36,668 nt of DNA from NCBI GenBank assembly GCA_937877625.1, contig CALFJG010000088.1:1-36668 (forward strand), written 5' to 3'. Positions 15,760-26,150 of this stretch are shown in pieces. The notes under the pieces are model-generated. The model did not search any database. It had not been told where the DNA came from and saw only the letters and a program-made list of their open reading frames with translations. Position 1 is the stretch's first letter. Every line of letters begins with the position of its first letter. The stretch is from an uncultured Prevotellaceae bacterium. Lineage in GTDB: Bacteria > Bacteroidota > Bacteroidia > Bacteroidales > Bacteroidaceae. The position numbers and the translations under genes were made by a program.

Positions 15760-18700
15760 ATGAAAAAAATCTTCCTATTCCTTTTGCTTGGCATCTCTGC
15801 GCTTTCTGCAACAGCACAATGGTTACAACCTGACGGATTTCGCTACGGCAACGACAAAGCTCCAACAGGTTGGGAGTGGCAAAGCCCCGATTCTCTTGGT
15901 TATAACAAACTCACCCCCCACGCTTGGTTCTTCAATTTCCAAGACGTAAAAGCCGCACGCAAAGTATTGCCCAACGAAAGCAAATACTGGATGAGCCTTT
16001 GTGGAAAATGGCAGTTCCACTGGGCGAGCAACCCCAGCGAGCGTCCTGCCGACTTTTTCCTGCCGTCGTTCAGCACAGCAGCGTGGGACGAGATAGAAGT
16101 GCCGATGTCGTGGAACGTAGCCGGTCTGCGCCCCGATGGTACGTTCCGCTATGGAAAACCTATTTACAGCAACCAACGTGTAATATTCCAACACAAAGTA
16201 GTTGAAGGCGACTGGCGAGGCGGTGTGATGCGCACCCCACCTCAAGAATGGCTCACCTATCGTGACCGCAACGAGGTAGGCTCCTATCGCCGCACCTTTA
16301 CACTGCCCGACGACTGGGCTGGAAGAGAAGTATATATCCACTTCGATGGCGTGGACGCTTTCTTCTATCTTTGGATAAACGGCAAGTACGTAGGTTTTTC
16401 CAAGAACTCGCGCAATACCGCTTCGTTTGACATCACGCCCTACCTTAAAGCAAAAGGCGAGAACCTGCTCGCCGTGGAAGTTTATCGCCACTGCGACGGC
16501 TCATTCTTAGAGAGCCAGGATATGTTCCGGCTGCCTGGAATTTATCGCACTGTAGCACTCGAAGCCAAGCCGAAAGTACAAGTGGCCGATTTGCATACCA
16601 ATCCCCGCTTCGATGCCTCGCTGGTGAACGCCAGCCTTGACGTTACCGCCCTCGTTCGCAACCTCTCTGGAAAAGCGGTGAAAGGCTATACGCTGTCCTA
16701 CACGCTCTACGAAAACGAGCTCTACGGCGACAACACCACACAAGTACCTGGCGTAACAGGTAACGTTGCCATACCCGCACTATCTAAGGCAACAAACACC
16801 ACAACAGAAGTACCACTAACCATAGAAGTAGGCGCACTGGTAAAAAAATGGAGTGCCGAAGCACCTTGGCGCTACACCCTGGTGGGCGAACTCAAAGATG
16901 CACGCGGAAACACCGTAGAGACATTCTCCACGATAGTAGGTTTCCGTGTGGTAGAGATACGCCAGACAGCGGCTGCCGACGATGAGTTTGGACTATCCGG
17001 GCGTTACTACTACCTCAACGGCAAACCCATCAAGATGAAAGGTGTGAACCGACACGAGAACAACCTCTCACGCGGCCACGCTATCACACGGACACAGATG
17101 GAACAAGAAGTCTTCGCTATGAAGCGTGCTAACATCAACCACGTACGCAACTCTCATTATAGCACAGACCCTTATTGGTACTATCTCTGCGACAAATATG
17201 GCATCTACCTTGAAGACGAAGCCAACATCGAGAGCCACCAATACTACTACGGTCGCGAGAGCCTCTCCCATCCCGCCGAATGGCGCGCAGCCCATGTGGC
17301 ACGTAACATTGAGATGGTGCAGCAGCACTACAACCACCCATCTATCGTAATATGGAGTCTCGGCAACGAGGCTGGCCCTGGCGACAACTTCAAAGCCGCA
17401 TACGCTGCTATCAAACAGATAGATGGGCAAGGACGCCCCGTGCAGTATGAGCGCAACAACGACATCGTAGATATCGGCTCCGACCAGTATCCCAGCGTGG
17501 GAACCGTGCAACGCGCTGTGAGAGGCACCGATGCTGGCAGGAAGTATCCGTTCCACATCAGCGAGTATGCACACTCTATGGGCAATGCCGTGGGCAACCT
17601 TGTGGACTATTGGAACGCCATAGAAAGCACAAACTTTTATATGGGCGGTGCCATTTGGGACTGGGTAGACCAAGCCATTGACTGCTATGACCCACAGACG
17701 GGTACGAAATTCTGGGGATACGGCGGCGATTTCGGCGACAAGCCCAACGATGGCACGTTCTGTATGAACGGCATCTTGCGCCCCGACTTCTCACCAAAAC
17801 CTCAATACTACGAAGTAAAGAAAGTTTATCAAAACGTTGGCGTAACACTTGTTGACAGCGCACAAGGCCTCGTGGAAATCTTCAACAAAAACTATTTTAC
17901 GACACTACACGACTACGATGTTGTTTGGTCGCTCTGGAAAGATGGCACACAGGTAGGCACGCCGCAGCCCTTGCTGCGCACACCGCTCACCCTCGGCCCA
18001 CGCGAACGCCAGATCTACGTCCTCGACTTCACCAACGGCATTCGTCCTGAGTGGGGCACGGGGGAATACTTTGCAAAGATTCAATTCATCCTGCGTCAAG
18101 ACAAACCGTGGGCAAAAGCCGGGTACGTACAGATGGAAGAGCAACTGCCGCTTAGCGGCCTCTTTACCGGCGGCACACCCCTCGCACAAGTGGCACAAGC
18201 CAAGCCGTCAACGACAGGCGAGGCAGGCACAAGCATTAACGTGAGCGAAGACGACAACAACCTCGTAATCTCAAGCAACGACTACGTCATACGCTTTGAC
18301 AAATCCCACGGCGCAGTGAACGGTCTCACCTATGGTGGCAAACAAATGCTCCGCGAAGGTACTACACTCCGCCTCGATCCGCTTCGCGCCCCCACCGACA
18401 ACGATATATGGGCACTCGGAGCCTGGGGCGCGGCAGGCCTCCACAACCTGCAACCCACGGTGTGCGACACCCGCGTGACACAGATACCCGACGGACGCAC
18501 TATCGTAGAATTTGCTATTACCCACAAAGCCCCAAACGCCGCACAGTTCCGTTATAGCAACCGCGACCGCAACCCGCAGGATGCTTATACCATTGTGGAA
18601 CACCCCGACCGCCCGTCAAACTTTGAGATGAGCGAGCGTACCATCTACACCATCTGGCCCGACGGCAGCATAGAACTCCATAGCACCTTCAGCGGCAACC

Positions 18701-19842
18701 AAGCCTCTCTCGCTCTGCCGCGCGCAGGCTACGGAATGCAGATGCCCCAAGCCTTCGACACCTTCACCTACTACGGTCGTGGCCCCGAAAACAACTATAA
18801 CGACCGCCGCACCGGCTCTTTCGTTGAACGCTACACACGCCCCGTGAGCGAAATGGGCATTATGTTCCCGAAGCCTCAGGCGATGGGCAATCGTGAAGAC
18901 GTACGCTGGTGCGCCGTCACCGACAAAGACGGCGACGGGCTACTCTTCATCGCCACAAACGGCACGATGTCGGCCAGCGCACTGCCGTGGTCGGAACTCG
19001 AACTAATGACGGCACCACACCCCTACCAACTCCCCGCGCCTTCAGCAACCCATCTGCATCTTGATGCCAAAGTCACCGGGCTGGGAGGAAACAGTTGTGG
19101 ACAAGGGGCACCGCTCGGCCACGACCGTGCCTTTGCTACACAATATAATTTCGGCCTTATCATTCGCCCCGTCTCCGCCGGCGGCATCGACAATAGCCTC
19201 GGCGTAACGCCCTGCGGCAATATGCCCATCGGCATCAACCGCAACCCCGCAGGCCTTGTCAGCCTGTCGTCCGAAGCCACAGGGCGCACCATAAATTATC
19301 GCATCAACAACGGTGAGACACAGACCTACACCGAACCTTTCGACCTGAAGCAAGGAGGCACGCTCACCATCTCCTACGCCGACGATGCCGACTACATCGT
19401 GACGCAAACGTTTGCACGTATCGAAACAGTACCCTTACGCGTCATAAACACCAGCAGTTATGAGCCTTGGGGCGGAGAAGCCGAGAACTTAGTAGACAGC
19501 GACCTCGGCACTATCTGGCACACACAGTACGGCGTAACACTCGCCAAATACCCCCACACGGTAGATTTTGATGCCAGCACGCTTGTGCTGATGAAAGGAG
19601 TGGCCTATACCGCGCGCCAAGACGGACCCAACGGACGTATCAAAGACTTTACCATCAGCGTGAGCGAAGACGGCAAGAACTGGCAAGAGGTGTATCGCGG
19701 CACTTTCCGCGACACCAGTGAGCAACAACGCGCTATGTTCCAGACACCCGTTCGCGCACGCTATATCCGCCTCACCGCCCTCAGCGAACAACGTGGCCAA
19801 GAATTCGCATCAGGAGCCGACTTTAAACTGATTGCAGAATAA
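15760..19842 (+). CDS. Secreted GH2 beta-galactosidase with C-terminal discoidin-like domain
   Basis: 1360 residues from the ATG at 15760. The frame is open to an ATG at 15667, but that start would bury the signal peptide. The signal peptide (MKKIFLFLLLGISALSATA) leaves an N-terminal Gln20. In order: GH2 sugar-binding domain (about 60-290), Ig-like domain, TIM barrel (about 430-720), Ig-like/DUF4981-type region, beta-galactosidase small-chain domain (about 840-1130) and a F5/8 type C (discoidin) domain (about 1229-1360). The likely acid/base is Glu537 in SLGNEAGPGD and the nucleophile Glu602 in SEYAHSMGN, both as in LacZ. It should cleave terminal beta-galactose from glycans in the periplasm or at the surface. 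Galactoside specificity is inferred from LacZ-like motifs, not proven. Confidence 0.93.
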   Translation: MKKIFLFLLLGISALSATAQWLQPDGFRYGNDKAPTGWEWQSPDSLGYNKLTPHAWFFNFQDVKAARKVLPNESKYWMSLCGKWQFHWASNPSERPADFFLPSFSTAAWDEIEVPMSWNVAGLRPDGTFRYGKPIYSNQRVIFQHKVVEGDWRGGVMRTPPQEWLTYRDRNEVGSYRRTFTLPDDWAGREVYIHFDGVDAFFYLWINGKYVGFSKNSRNTASFDITPYLKAKGENLLAVEVYRHCDGSFLESQDMFRLPGIYRTVALEAKPKVQVADLHTNPRFDASLVNASLDVTALVRNLSGKAVKGYTLSYTLYENELYGDNTTQVPGVTGNVAIPALSKATNTTTEVPLTIEVGALVKKWSAEAPWRYTLVGELKDARGNTVETFSTIVGFRVVEIRQTAAADDEFGLSGRYYYLNGKPIKMKGVNRHENNLSRGHAITRTQMEQEVFAMKRANINHVRNSHYSTDPYWYYLCDKYGIYLEDEANIESHQYYYGRESLSHPAEWRAAHVARNIEMVQQHYNHPSIVIWSLGNEAGPGDNFKAAYAAIKQIDGQGRPVQYERNNDIVDIGSDQYPSVGTVQRAVRGTDAGRKYPFHISEYAHSMGNAVGNLVDYWNAIESTNFYMGGAIWDWVDQAIDCYDPQTGTKFWGYGGDFGDKPNDGTFCMNGILRPDFSPKPQYYEVKKVYQNVGVTLVDSAQGLVEIFNKNYFTTLHDYDVVWSLWKDGTQVGTPQPLLRTPLTLGPRERQIYVLDFTNGIRPEWGTGEYFAKIQFILRQDKPWAKAGYVQMEEQLPLSGLFTGGTPLAQVAQAKPSTTGEAGTSINVSEDDNNLVISSNDYVIRFDKSHGAVNGLTYGGKQMLREGTTLRLDPLRAPTDNDIWALGAWGAAGLHNLQPTVCDTRVTQIPDGRTIVEFAITHKAPNAAQFRYSNRDRNPQDAYTIVEHPDRPSNFEMSERTIYTIWPDGSIELHSTFSGNQASLALPRAGYGMQMPQAFDTFTYYGRGPENNYNDRRTGSFVERYTRPVSEMGIMFPKPQAMGNREDVRWCAVTDKDGDGLLFIATNGTMSASALPWSELELMTAPHPYQLPAPSATHLHLDAKVTGLGGNSCGQGAPLGHDRAFATQYNFGLIIRPVSAGGIDNSLGVTPCGNMPIGINRNPAGLVSLSSEATGRTINYRINNGETQTYTEPFDLKQGGTLTISYADDADYIVTQTFARIETVPLRVINTSSYEPWGGEAENLVDSDLGTIWHTQYGVTLAKYPHTVDFDASTLVLMKGVAYTARQDGPNGRIKDFTISVSEDGKNWQEVYRGTFRDTSEQQRAMFQTPVRARYIRLTALSEQRGQEFASGADFKLIAE

Positions 19843-19876
19843 GTTATCAAAACCGATAACTCCCATAAAAGATAAG

Positions 19877-20821
19877 ATGCTAAACAAAAACGCCACCATA
19901 ATAGCCGATGCCGTGCGCTCCTTAGGCGATGCTACCACGTTGCAAGGTCTTTTCTGCCCACGCCGCCCCGGAGAGCCTTTACCCAGCGGCCCACGTCTGC
20001 GTGAGGTCATCGACCTTTGCCGTGCACTGCTGTTCCCCGGCTTTTATGGCGAGGCCACCACGGCGGACACTTCCTTGTCCTACCACATCGGAGTAGATGC
20101 CGAGCGGCTGTTCAGCGTGTTGTCTGAACAGATAGAAGCGGGGCTGTGCTTCCGCCGTGCCGTCACCGACGACCTCTATGGCACAGGGCTACGCGCCCGC
20201 GCCGCAGAAATGGCAGCACGCCTCATAGGACGCCTGCCCGAGGTGCGCCGACTACTTATCAGTGATGTACAAGCCGCCTACAACGGCGACCCTGCCGCAG
20301 AGAGCCACGACGAAATCATCAGTTGCTATCCAGTCATCAAAGCCCTTACCGTCTATCGCGTAGCACACGAACTGGTACTCCTCGACGTACCGCTCATCCC
20401 GCGCATACTCTCAGAAATGGCACACAGCGAGACAGGCATAGACATTCATCCCGCAGCCACCATCGGAGCACGCTTCACCATAGACCACGGCACCGGCGTT
20501 GTAATCGGAGCCACGTGCATCATCGGCGAAGGAGTGAAACTCTACCAAGGCGTAACTCTCGGCGCACGCAGCTTCCCACTCGACGAGAACGGAAATCCTA
20601 TCAAACACTTCCCGCGCCACCCCATCTTAGGAAACGATGTGATAGTCTATAGCAATAGCACTATCCTCGGACGCATCACCATTGGCGATGGTGCTGTAAT
20701 AGGTGGTAATGTGTGGCTCACCCACGACGTGCCGCCAGGTGCTATTATCCGACAAACGCCGTGCGCACCTGAACAGAAAAAACAGATTGTTCAACGGCCT
20801 ATTGTTGAAGAAAAAAACTAA
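19877..20821 (+). CDS. cysE: Serine O-acetyltransferase
   Basis: 314 residues from the ATG at 19877. An upstream TTG at 19832 lies within the previous gene and is rejected. The enzyme acetylates serine with acetyl-CoA, the first step of cysteine synthesis. The N-terminal helical half includes YPVIKALTVYRVAHEL. The left-handed beta-helix half carries TGIDIHPAATIGARFTIDHGTGVVIG with the two catalytic His residues (DIHP and IDHGTG), then KLYQGVTLGA and the GGNVWLTHDVPPG end. The longer N-terminus resembles the Bacteroidota/plant-like type. It follows the beta-galactosidase by 34 bases and precedes the sialidase by 61, so it may be cotranscribed with secreted glycosidases that have no obvious link to cysteine. 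Confidence 0.92.
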   Translation: MLNKNATIIADAVRSLGDATTLQGLFCPRRPGEPLPSGPRLREVIDLCRALLFPGFYGEATTADTSLSYHIGVDAERLFSVLSEQIEAGLCFRRAVTDDLYGTGLRARAAEMAARLIGRLPEVRRLLISDVQAAYNGDPAAESHDEIISCYPVIKALTVYRVAHELVLLDVPLIPRILSEMAHSETGIDIHPAATIGARFTIDHGTGVVIGATCIIGEGVKLYQGVTLGARSFPLDENGNPIKHFPRHPILGNDVIVYSNSTILGRITIGDGAVIGGNVWLTHDVPPGAIIRQTPCAPEQKKQIVQRPIVEEKN

Positions 20822-20882
20822 GCCCGAACAAACATCTTAACAACGAAAACATAAATAAGAAATAACTCAAACACGCTAAATT

Positions 20883-23800
20883 ATGAAACGATTACTACCG
20901 ACATCGCTTCGCAGCGTATTCGTGGCGGCAACGTTATTCCTCGCCACACTGGTTGCTGAAGCCGTGCCTTTCGTAACGACAAGGCTTGTTAGCGGTGCTT
21001 TTAGCGACACTACCACATGGTACACCATTACCATCGACAACACAGAACTGGCTATTAGCAACCCAGGCACAGCCGACCGCATCTACCTCAACAGTACCAT
21101 CAAGAACGTGAGCGATGCCAACCTGTGGTGCTTTGTGGGCAATGACGCAGACGGCTACACTATTTATAACAAAGCCGCAGGCCCAAGCGTAGTCCTCTCC
21201 TCCCCTGCCACGCTCAGCGGAGAGACCGGCGTACACGGCACACGCAACGGCGGTGATGGCTATGTGGTGCTTAAAGCCCCCAACACATCGGGCTATGTAA
21301 GCCTATGGCAGTTCAGTAGCAGCAGCGACCTGGGCGGCATCGACGATGTGTATATGTACCAAAAAGGGCAAACAGCCAATAAGGTAAACAACCGTAGCGG
21401 TGTACTCGCCTTTTGGACTGTTGGTCAAGACCACGGCTCTACACTAACTATTAAATTTGCCAAGAAGCGCATCCCTGTGAACTTAGAAACAGGTAGTTTC
21501 ACGGCTTCCAACAGTGCCAAGACCTACCACTCCACATGGACGTACGGACAGTCTGTCCCCGTACTCGTACTGAGCCACTCGGCCAACAACATAGACCTGC
21601 CCGACTCTGAGAACGACAAATTATGGCGTATGTCGGCCAACAAGAGCCAGACATTCACCTTCTCTACAGGTTCAGGATACCTTATCTCTGCCATCGGGCT
21701 GGACTTTTACAACAATAGTTCCTCCACAGATATGACCGTAACCATCAACGGCACGAGCCGCACGGCCTATGGCTCTGTTGCGGAGAACATCTATGTGGAT
21801 GGCTTGGAAGAGCAAACCGCTCAACTCGTTCTCTCTCCCTCGGGTTCTAATGCTATCATCGCATCAAACATCATTGCTGTGGTTGAACGCAGTTTTGCAG
21901 CCATAGAGCCCAGTGTAGAATTGTTCCAAACATTCTCTGGCGGCATACCCTATCGTATCCCCGCCATTGCCGTGGCACAAAACGGCGATGTCATTGCAGT
22001 AAGCGACTATCGCTACTGCGGTGCCGACATCGGCAACGGACGCATCGACCTCTATGCCCGCACCTCCCACGACAACGGAGCCACCTGGGATGCCACAAAG
22101 ATTATAGCCAAGGGCGATGGCATAATGAACAGCCAAGGACGCAACTATTCGCTCACGGCAGGCTACGGCGATGCTTGTATCGTGGCCGACAGAGAGAGCT
22201 CGCGCGTTCTGCTGATAAGTGTGTGCGGCTATCAAACCTTTCCCAACGCCACACGCGACATACCCAACCAAGTATCGCGTTGGTATAGTAACGACAACGG
22301 TGCTACGTGGAGCGAGCCCGAATATATCACCGAGATGTTCTACGTTCCTTTTGACGAAGACTGCGTTCGCGGCCCCATACGCTCTATGTTTATCGGCTCG
22401 GGAAAGATACATCAGAGCCGCTATGTCAAGGTAGGCCAGTACTATCGCCTCTACTGCTCCTCACTCACCAAGGATGTAAACAGCACAAACTGTAACTACG
22501 TGTGGTATAGCGACGACTTTGGCGAGACGTGGAACATCCTCGGCGACAAGAACAACCCGCCCATCCCCAGCGGAGCCGACGAGCCAAAAGCAGAGGAGTT
22601 ACCCGATGGTAGCGTCATCGTTAGCTCGCGTTGCACGGGAGGCCGCTACTACAACATCTTCTCCTTTACCGACTTAGAAAAAGCCGAAGGCAGTTGGGGT
22701 ACTTATGCGTTCAGCGGTGCGAGCAACAACGGTGTGACAGCAGCAAGCAACTCCTGCAACGGCGAAATCATCGTACTACCGGCAAAGCGCAACAGCGACA
22801 ACGCACAGGTGTATCTCGCACTGCAATCCGTACCCTTCGGTAGCGGACGTGCCAACGTAGGTATATATTATAAGGAACTTGCCTCCTTCGCCGACGACTA
22901 TGCCTCGCCCTCCACGTTTGCGGCCAACTGGGACGGCAGCCATCAAGCCTCCACCATCGGCTCGGCATACTCTACCTTTGCACTGCAACACGACGGCAAC
23001 CTCGGATTCCTCTACGAAGAAGAAACATACGGTGCCAGTTATACCATAGTATATAAGAACTACTCCCTTGAGGACATCACTGACGGTGCTTATAGTTACA
23101 CGGCTTCTGAAGCTACCGACAACACCGCCATTGCACAAATGCTCAAAGCCGAAATGGTAAACAAGACCAGCGGCCTCACGCCGGGTATCGCCGTAGGTCA
23201 ACTCAACGCAGAAAACATCGCGGCATTAGAAGCCACTGTTGCCACATTGGACGGCACACCCGAAAACGTTGCCGCCGTACATCGCTTGCTCTCAGAAACC
23301 TCAGGTGCCGCGCTTGAGGAAGGACGCTGGTACAGGCTGCGCAACGTTCTCTATCCCACACTATATCTCACACCCTCCTCCTCCTCTTCACAGTATTCAG
23401 GAGCTGCGATGGCTAAGACCAACTTCACACAGCTCTTCACCTTTGTTCGCGAGGGTAGCAACTGGCGCATCAAGACAGCCAACTTAGAAAACTACCTCGG
23501 CACGATGCAAGCCACCAACACCGCTGTGCCACAGGCCGAGTACGAAGAAAGCGGACTCTTCTCCGTAAAGCCCAATGCCACCGGGCAGACGCAGATTACC
23601 TGCATCAATCCCGTAAATGTCACTTACAACGCGCCACACCTCAACACGGCAGGCACGCTGGTGTCGTGGACAGCCGGTGCCGACGCTTCTAAGTGGTACA
23701 TCGAGCCCGCCGAGGAGGTGCAATTCACCGTGCCTTCTGGCGGATACGCAGCCAAGATCTTCTCCTTTGCTGTAACCCTGCCCGAAGGTTTCACCGCGTA

Positions 23801-24275
23801 TGCCATCACTGGCACGGAGGACGTTGCCAACGACACCGCCTACGCTGTACTCACCGAGATAGCGCAGCCCGTACCCGCACGTGTGCCGTTTATACTAAAA
23901 GGCACACGTGGTGCCTGCCTCGTGCAGGTGTGCGACGACGTGGAAGACAACGTCACAGGCAACCTCCTACTTGGCAACTTGACGGCTGGCGTTGTGGCGG
24001 GAGACAATGTATATGTATTTCGCAGCACCACGCCCATAGGCTTCAACCGACGCACCTCCACCACAGGCACGGTACTCTCCAACACCGCTTATATGCTATT
24101 GTCCGATGCCGCAAAGTTCATTCGCATAGACCCCGACCACGTCACAGCCATAGAACGCGTCACGCTCAATGATGCCGGAAGCAACGAGTGGTACGACCTC
24201 CAAGGCCGCCGCGTTGCCACACCCACCCGTGGCATTTATATCAACGCTCAAGGCAAGAAAGTTTTCTTTAACTGA
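20883..24275 (+). CDS. Secreted GH33 exo-alpha-sialidase, multidomain
   Basis: 1130 residues. A signal peptide (cleavage probably after AEA near residue 28) precedes a beta-rich region to about 340, with no family I recognise. The sialidase propeller starts at YRIPAI (about 355, first catalytic Arg) and has three Asp boxes: SHDNGATW (about 394), SNDNGATW (about 467) and SDDFGETW (about 541). Likely catalytic residues are Asp in SDYRYCGAD, Glu in AEELPDG, further Arg residues in SSRCTGGRYY and GSGRANVG, and Tyr in ASYTIVYKNY. A further beta-rich part (770-1080) follows. The C-terminus is WYDLQGRRV...PTRGIYI...GKKVFF, an ending I associate with secreted Bacteroidales proteins and possibly a sorting tail. 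It should release terminal sialic acid from host glycans. Confidence 0.92.
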   Translation: MKRLLPTSLRSVFVAATLFLATLVAEAVPFVTTRLVSGAFSDTTTWYTITIDNTELAISNPGTADRIYLNSTIKNVSDANLWCFVGNDADGYTIYNKAAGPSVVLSSPATLSGETGVHGTRNGGDGYVVLKAPNTSGYVSLWQFSSSSDLGGIDDVYMYQKGQTANKVNNRSGVLAFWTVGQDHGSTLTIKFAKKRIPVNLETGSFTASNSAKTYHSTWTYGQSVPVLVLSHSANNIDLPDSENDKLWRMSANKSQTFTFSTGSGYLISAIGLDFYNNSSSTDMTVTINGTSRTAYGSVAENIYVDGLEEQTAQLVLSPSGSNAIIASNIIAVVERSFAAIEPSVELFQTFSGGIPYRIPAIAVAQNGDVIAVSDYRYCGADIGNGRIDLYARTSHDNGATWDATKIIAKGDGIMNSQGRNYSLTAGYGDACIVADRESSRVLLISVCGYQTFPNATRDIPNQVSRWYSNDNGATWSEPEYITEMFYVPFDEDCVRGPIRSMFIGSGKIHQSRYVKVGQYYRLYCSSLTKDVNSTNCNYVWYSDDFGETWNILGDKNNPPIPSGADEPKAEELPDGSVIVSSRCTGGRYYNIFSFTDLEKAEGSWGTYAFSGASNNGVTAASNSCNGEIIVLPAKRNSDNAQVYLALQSVPFGSGRANVGIYYKELASFADDYASPSTFAANWDGSHQASTIGSAYSTFALQHDGNLGFLYEEETYGASYTIVYKNYSLEDITDGAYSYTASEATDNTAIAQMLKAEMVNKTSGLTPGIAVGQLNAENIAALEATVATLDGTPENVAAVHRLLSETSGAALEEGRWYRLRNVLYPTLYLTPSSSSSQYSGAAMAKTNFTQLFTFVREGSNWRIKTANLENYLGTMQATNTAVPQAEYEESGLFSVKPNATGQTQITCINPVNVTYNAPHLNTAGTLVSWTAGADASKWYIEPAEEVQFTVPSGGYAAKIFSFAVTLPEGFTAYAITGTEDVANDTAYAVLTEIAQPVPARVPFILKGTRGACLVQVCDDVEDNVTGNLLLGNLTAGVVAGDNVYVFRSTTPIGFNRRTSTTGTVLSNTAYMLLSDAAKFIRIDPDHVTAIERVTLNDAGSNEWYDLQGRRVATPTRGIYINAQGKKVFFN

Positions 24276-24292
24276 CATTCCCCACTTCCCTG

Positions 24293-26110
24293 ATGAACAT
24301 TCAGAAAGCACTCACCGAGGCTGTCCTCCGTGGCATACAAGACCTGTATGGCGCGGAGGCGGCTTTTTCTCAGATACAGATACAAAAGACAAAGCGCGAG
24401 TTTGAAGGCCACCTCACGTTGGTAGTATTCCCCCTGCTCCGCCTCTCACGCAAGAAGCCCGAAGAAACCGCCGAACAAATCGGTGCCTACGTGAAGCAAA
24501 ACACCACGATTGTCGCCTCCTACAACGTGGTGAAAGGCTTCCTCAATCTGACAATCTCGCCACAGGCTTGGCTATCTCTGCTTCAAGACGTAGCGGCAGA
24601 AGAGAAATACGGCTTCGTACCCGTCACCGCCGACTCCCCGCTACTGATGGTAGAGTACTCCTCTCCCAACACCAACAAGCCACTCCACCTCGGACACGTA
24701 CGTAACAACCTCCTCGGATGGGCTATCGCACAGATAGCCTCCGCCGGCGGCTACCGAGTAGTAAAAACCAACATCGTCAACGACCGCGGCATACACATCT
24801 GCAAGTCGATGCTCGCCTGGTTGAAATATGGCCACGGCGAGACACCCGAGAGCAGTGGCAAAAAAGGCGACCACCTCATAGGCGACTATTACGTAGCGTT
24901 CGACAAGCACTATCGTGCCGAGGTAAACGAACTGTTGGCGACATACGAAGCCGAAGGCCTCACCGCCGATGATGCACTGAAGAAAGCCGAGCAAGAAGCC
25001 CCGCTGATGAAAGAGGCACGCGAGATGCTTCGCAAATGGGAGCAGGGCGATGCCGAGGTGCGTGCGCTCTGGGAGAAAATGAACGGCTGGGTGTATGCAG
25101 GGTTCGACGAGACCTATAAAGCACTCGGCGTGGCGTTCGACAAAATCTACTACGAGAGCCAAACCTACCTTGTAGGCAAAGCACTCGTGGAAGAAGGCTT
25201 AAAGAAAGACCTCTTCTTCCGTAAGGCCGATGGCTCGGTGTGGGCCGACCTCACCGCCGACGGGCTTGACGAGAAACTCCTCTTGCGCGCCGATGGCACA
25301 AGCGTATATATGACACAAGACATCGGCACCGCCAAACTGCGCTACGACGACTTTCCCATCGACAAAATGGTATATGTCGTAGGCAACGAGCAGAACTACC
25401 ATTTTCAAGTACTCGCCCTGTTGCTCGACCGCCTCGGATTTAAGTGGGGGAAGAGCCTGGTACACTTCAGTTATGGTATGGTGGAACTGCCCAACGGCAA
25501 GATGAAAAGCCGTGAGGGAACGGTGGTCGATGCCGACGACCTCATCGCCTCAATGATTGCCGAGGCACGCAAAACCGCCGATGAAGCCGGCAAGTTTGAC
25601 GATATGGACGAAACCGAGAAACGAGAGGTAGCGCGTATCGTCGGTATGGGCGCACTAAAGTACTTCCTCCTCAAGGTTGATGCCCGCAAGAATATGCTTT
25701 TCAACCCCGCCGAGAGCATCGACTTCAACGGTAACACAGGCTCCTTCATACAATATACCTACGCACGCATACGAAGCATCCTGCGCAAGGCGACAGAGGC
25801 AGGCATCAACGTGCCGCAGACACTCCCCGCCACTACCCCGCTTGGGGCCAAAGAAACAGAGATTATTCAACACCTCAGCGAGTTTGCCGATGTAGTGCGC
25901 GATGCCGCCCGCGACTACAGCCCAAGCGGCATCGCCAACTACTGCTACGAATTGGTGAAAGAATACAATCAGTTCTACCACGACTTCTCTATCCTGCGCG
26001 AGGAGGACGATGCCGTACGCGCACTCCGACTCTTACTCTCGCAGCAAGTAGCAAAAATTGTGCGCCTCGCTATGGGATTACTCGGAATAGAGATGCCCGA
26101 AAGAATGTAA
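24293..26110 (+). CDS. argS: Arginyl-tRNA synthetase
   Basis: 605-residue class I aminoacyl-tRNA synthetase that charges tRNA-Arg in the cytoplasm. It shows the N-terminal Add-1 domain, the HIGH-like motif in NTNKPLHLGHVRNN, the NDRGIHICKSM segment, the KMSKS-like loop GKMKSREGTVV with VDADDLI, and the C-terminal anticodon-binding helical domain (SFIQYTYARIRSILRK, YNQFYHDFSIL, LGIEMPERM). The ATG lies only 17 bases after the sialidase stop, so expression of this essential gene may depend in part on readthrough from upstream or on a promoter inside the sialidase gene. Confidence 0.97.
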   Translation: MNIQKALTEAVLRGIQDLYGAEAAFSQIQIQKTKREFEGHLTLVVFPLLRLSRKKPEETAEQIGAYVKQNTTIVASYNVVKGFLNLTISPQAWLSLLQDVAAEEKYGFVPVTADSPLLMVEYSSPNTNKPLHLGHVRNNLLGWAIAQIASAGGYRVVKTNIVNDRGIHICKSMLAWLKYGHGETPESSGKKGDHLIGDYYVAFDKHYRAEVNELLATYEAEGLTADDALKKAEQEAPLMKEAREMLRKWEQGDAEVRALWEKMNGWVYAGFDETYKALGVAFDKIYYESQTYLVGKALVEEGLKKDLFFRKADGSVWADLTADGLDEKLLLRADGTSVYMTQDIGTAKLRYDDFPIDKMVYVVGNEQNYHFQVLALLLDRLGFKWGKSLVHFSYGMVELPNGKMKSREGTVVDADDLIASMIAEARKTADEAGKFDDMDETEKREVARIVGMGALKYFLLKVDARKNMLFNPAESIDFNGNTGSFIQYTYARIRSILRKATEAGINVPQTLPATTPLGAKETEIIQHLSEFADVVRDAARDYSPSGIANYCYELVKEYNQFYHDFSILREEDDAVRALRLLLSQQVAKIVRLAMGLLGIEMPERM

Positions 26111-26150
26111 CGCGTTGAGTATTGAACATAAAAAAGAACGCTGGGGTCTT

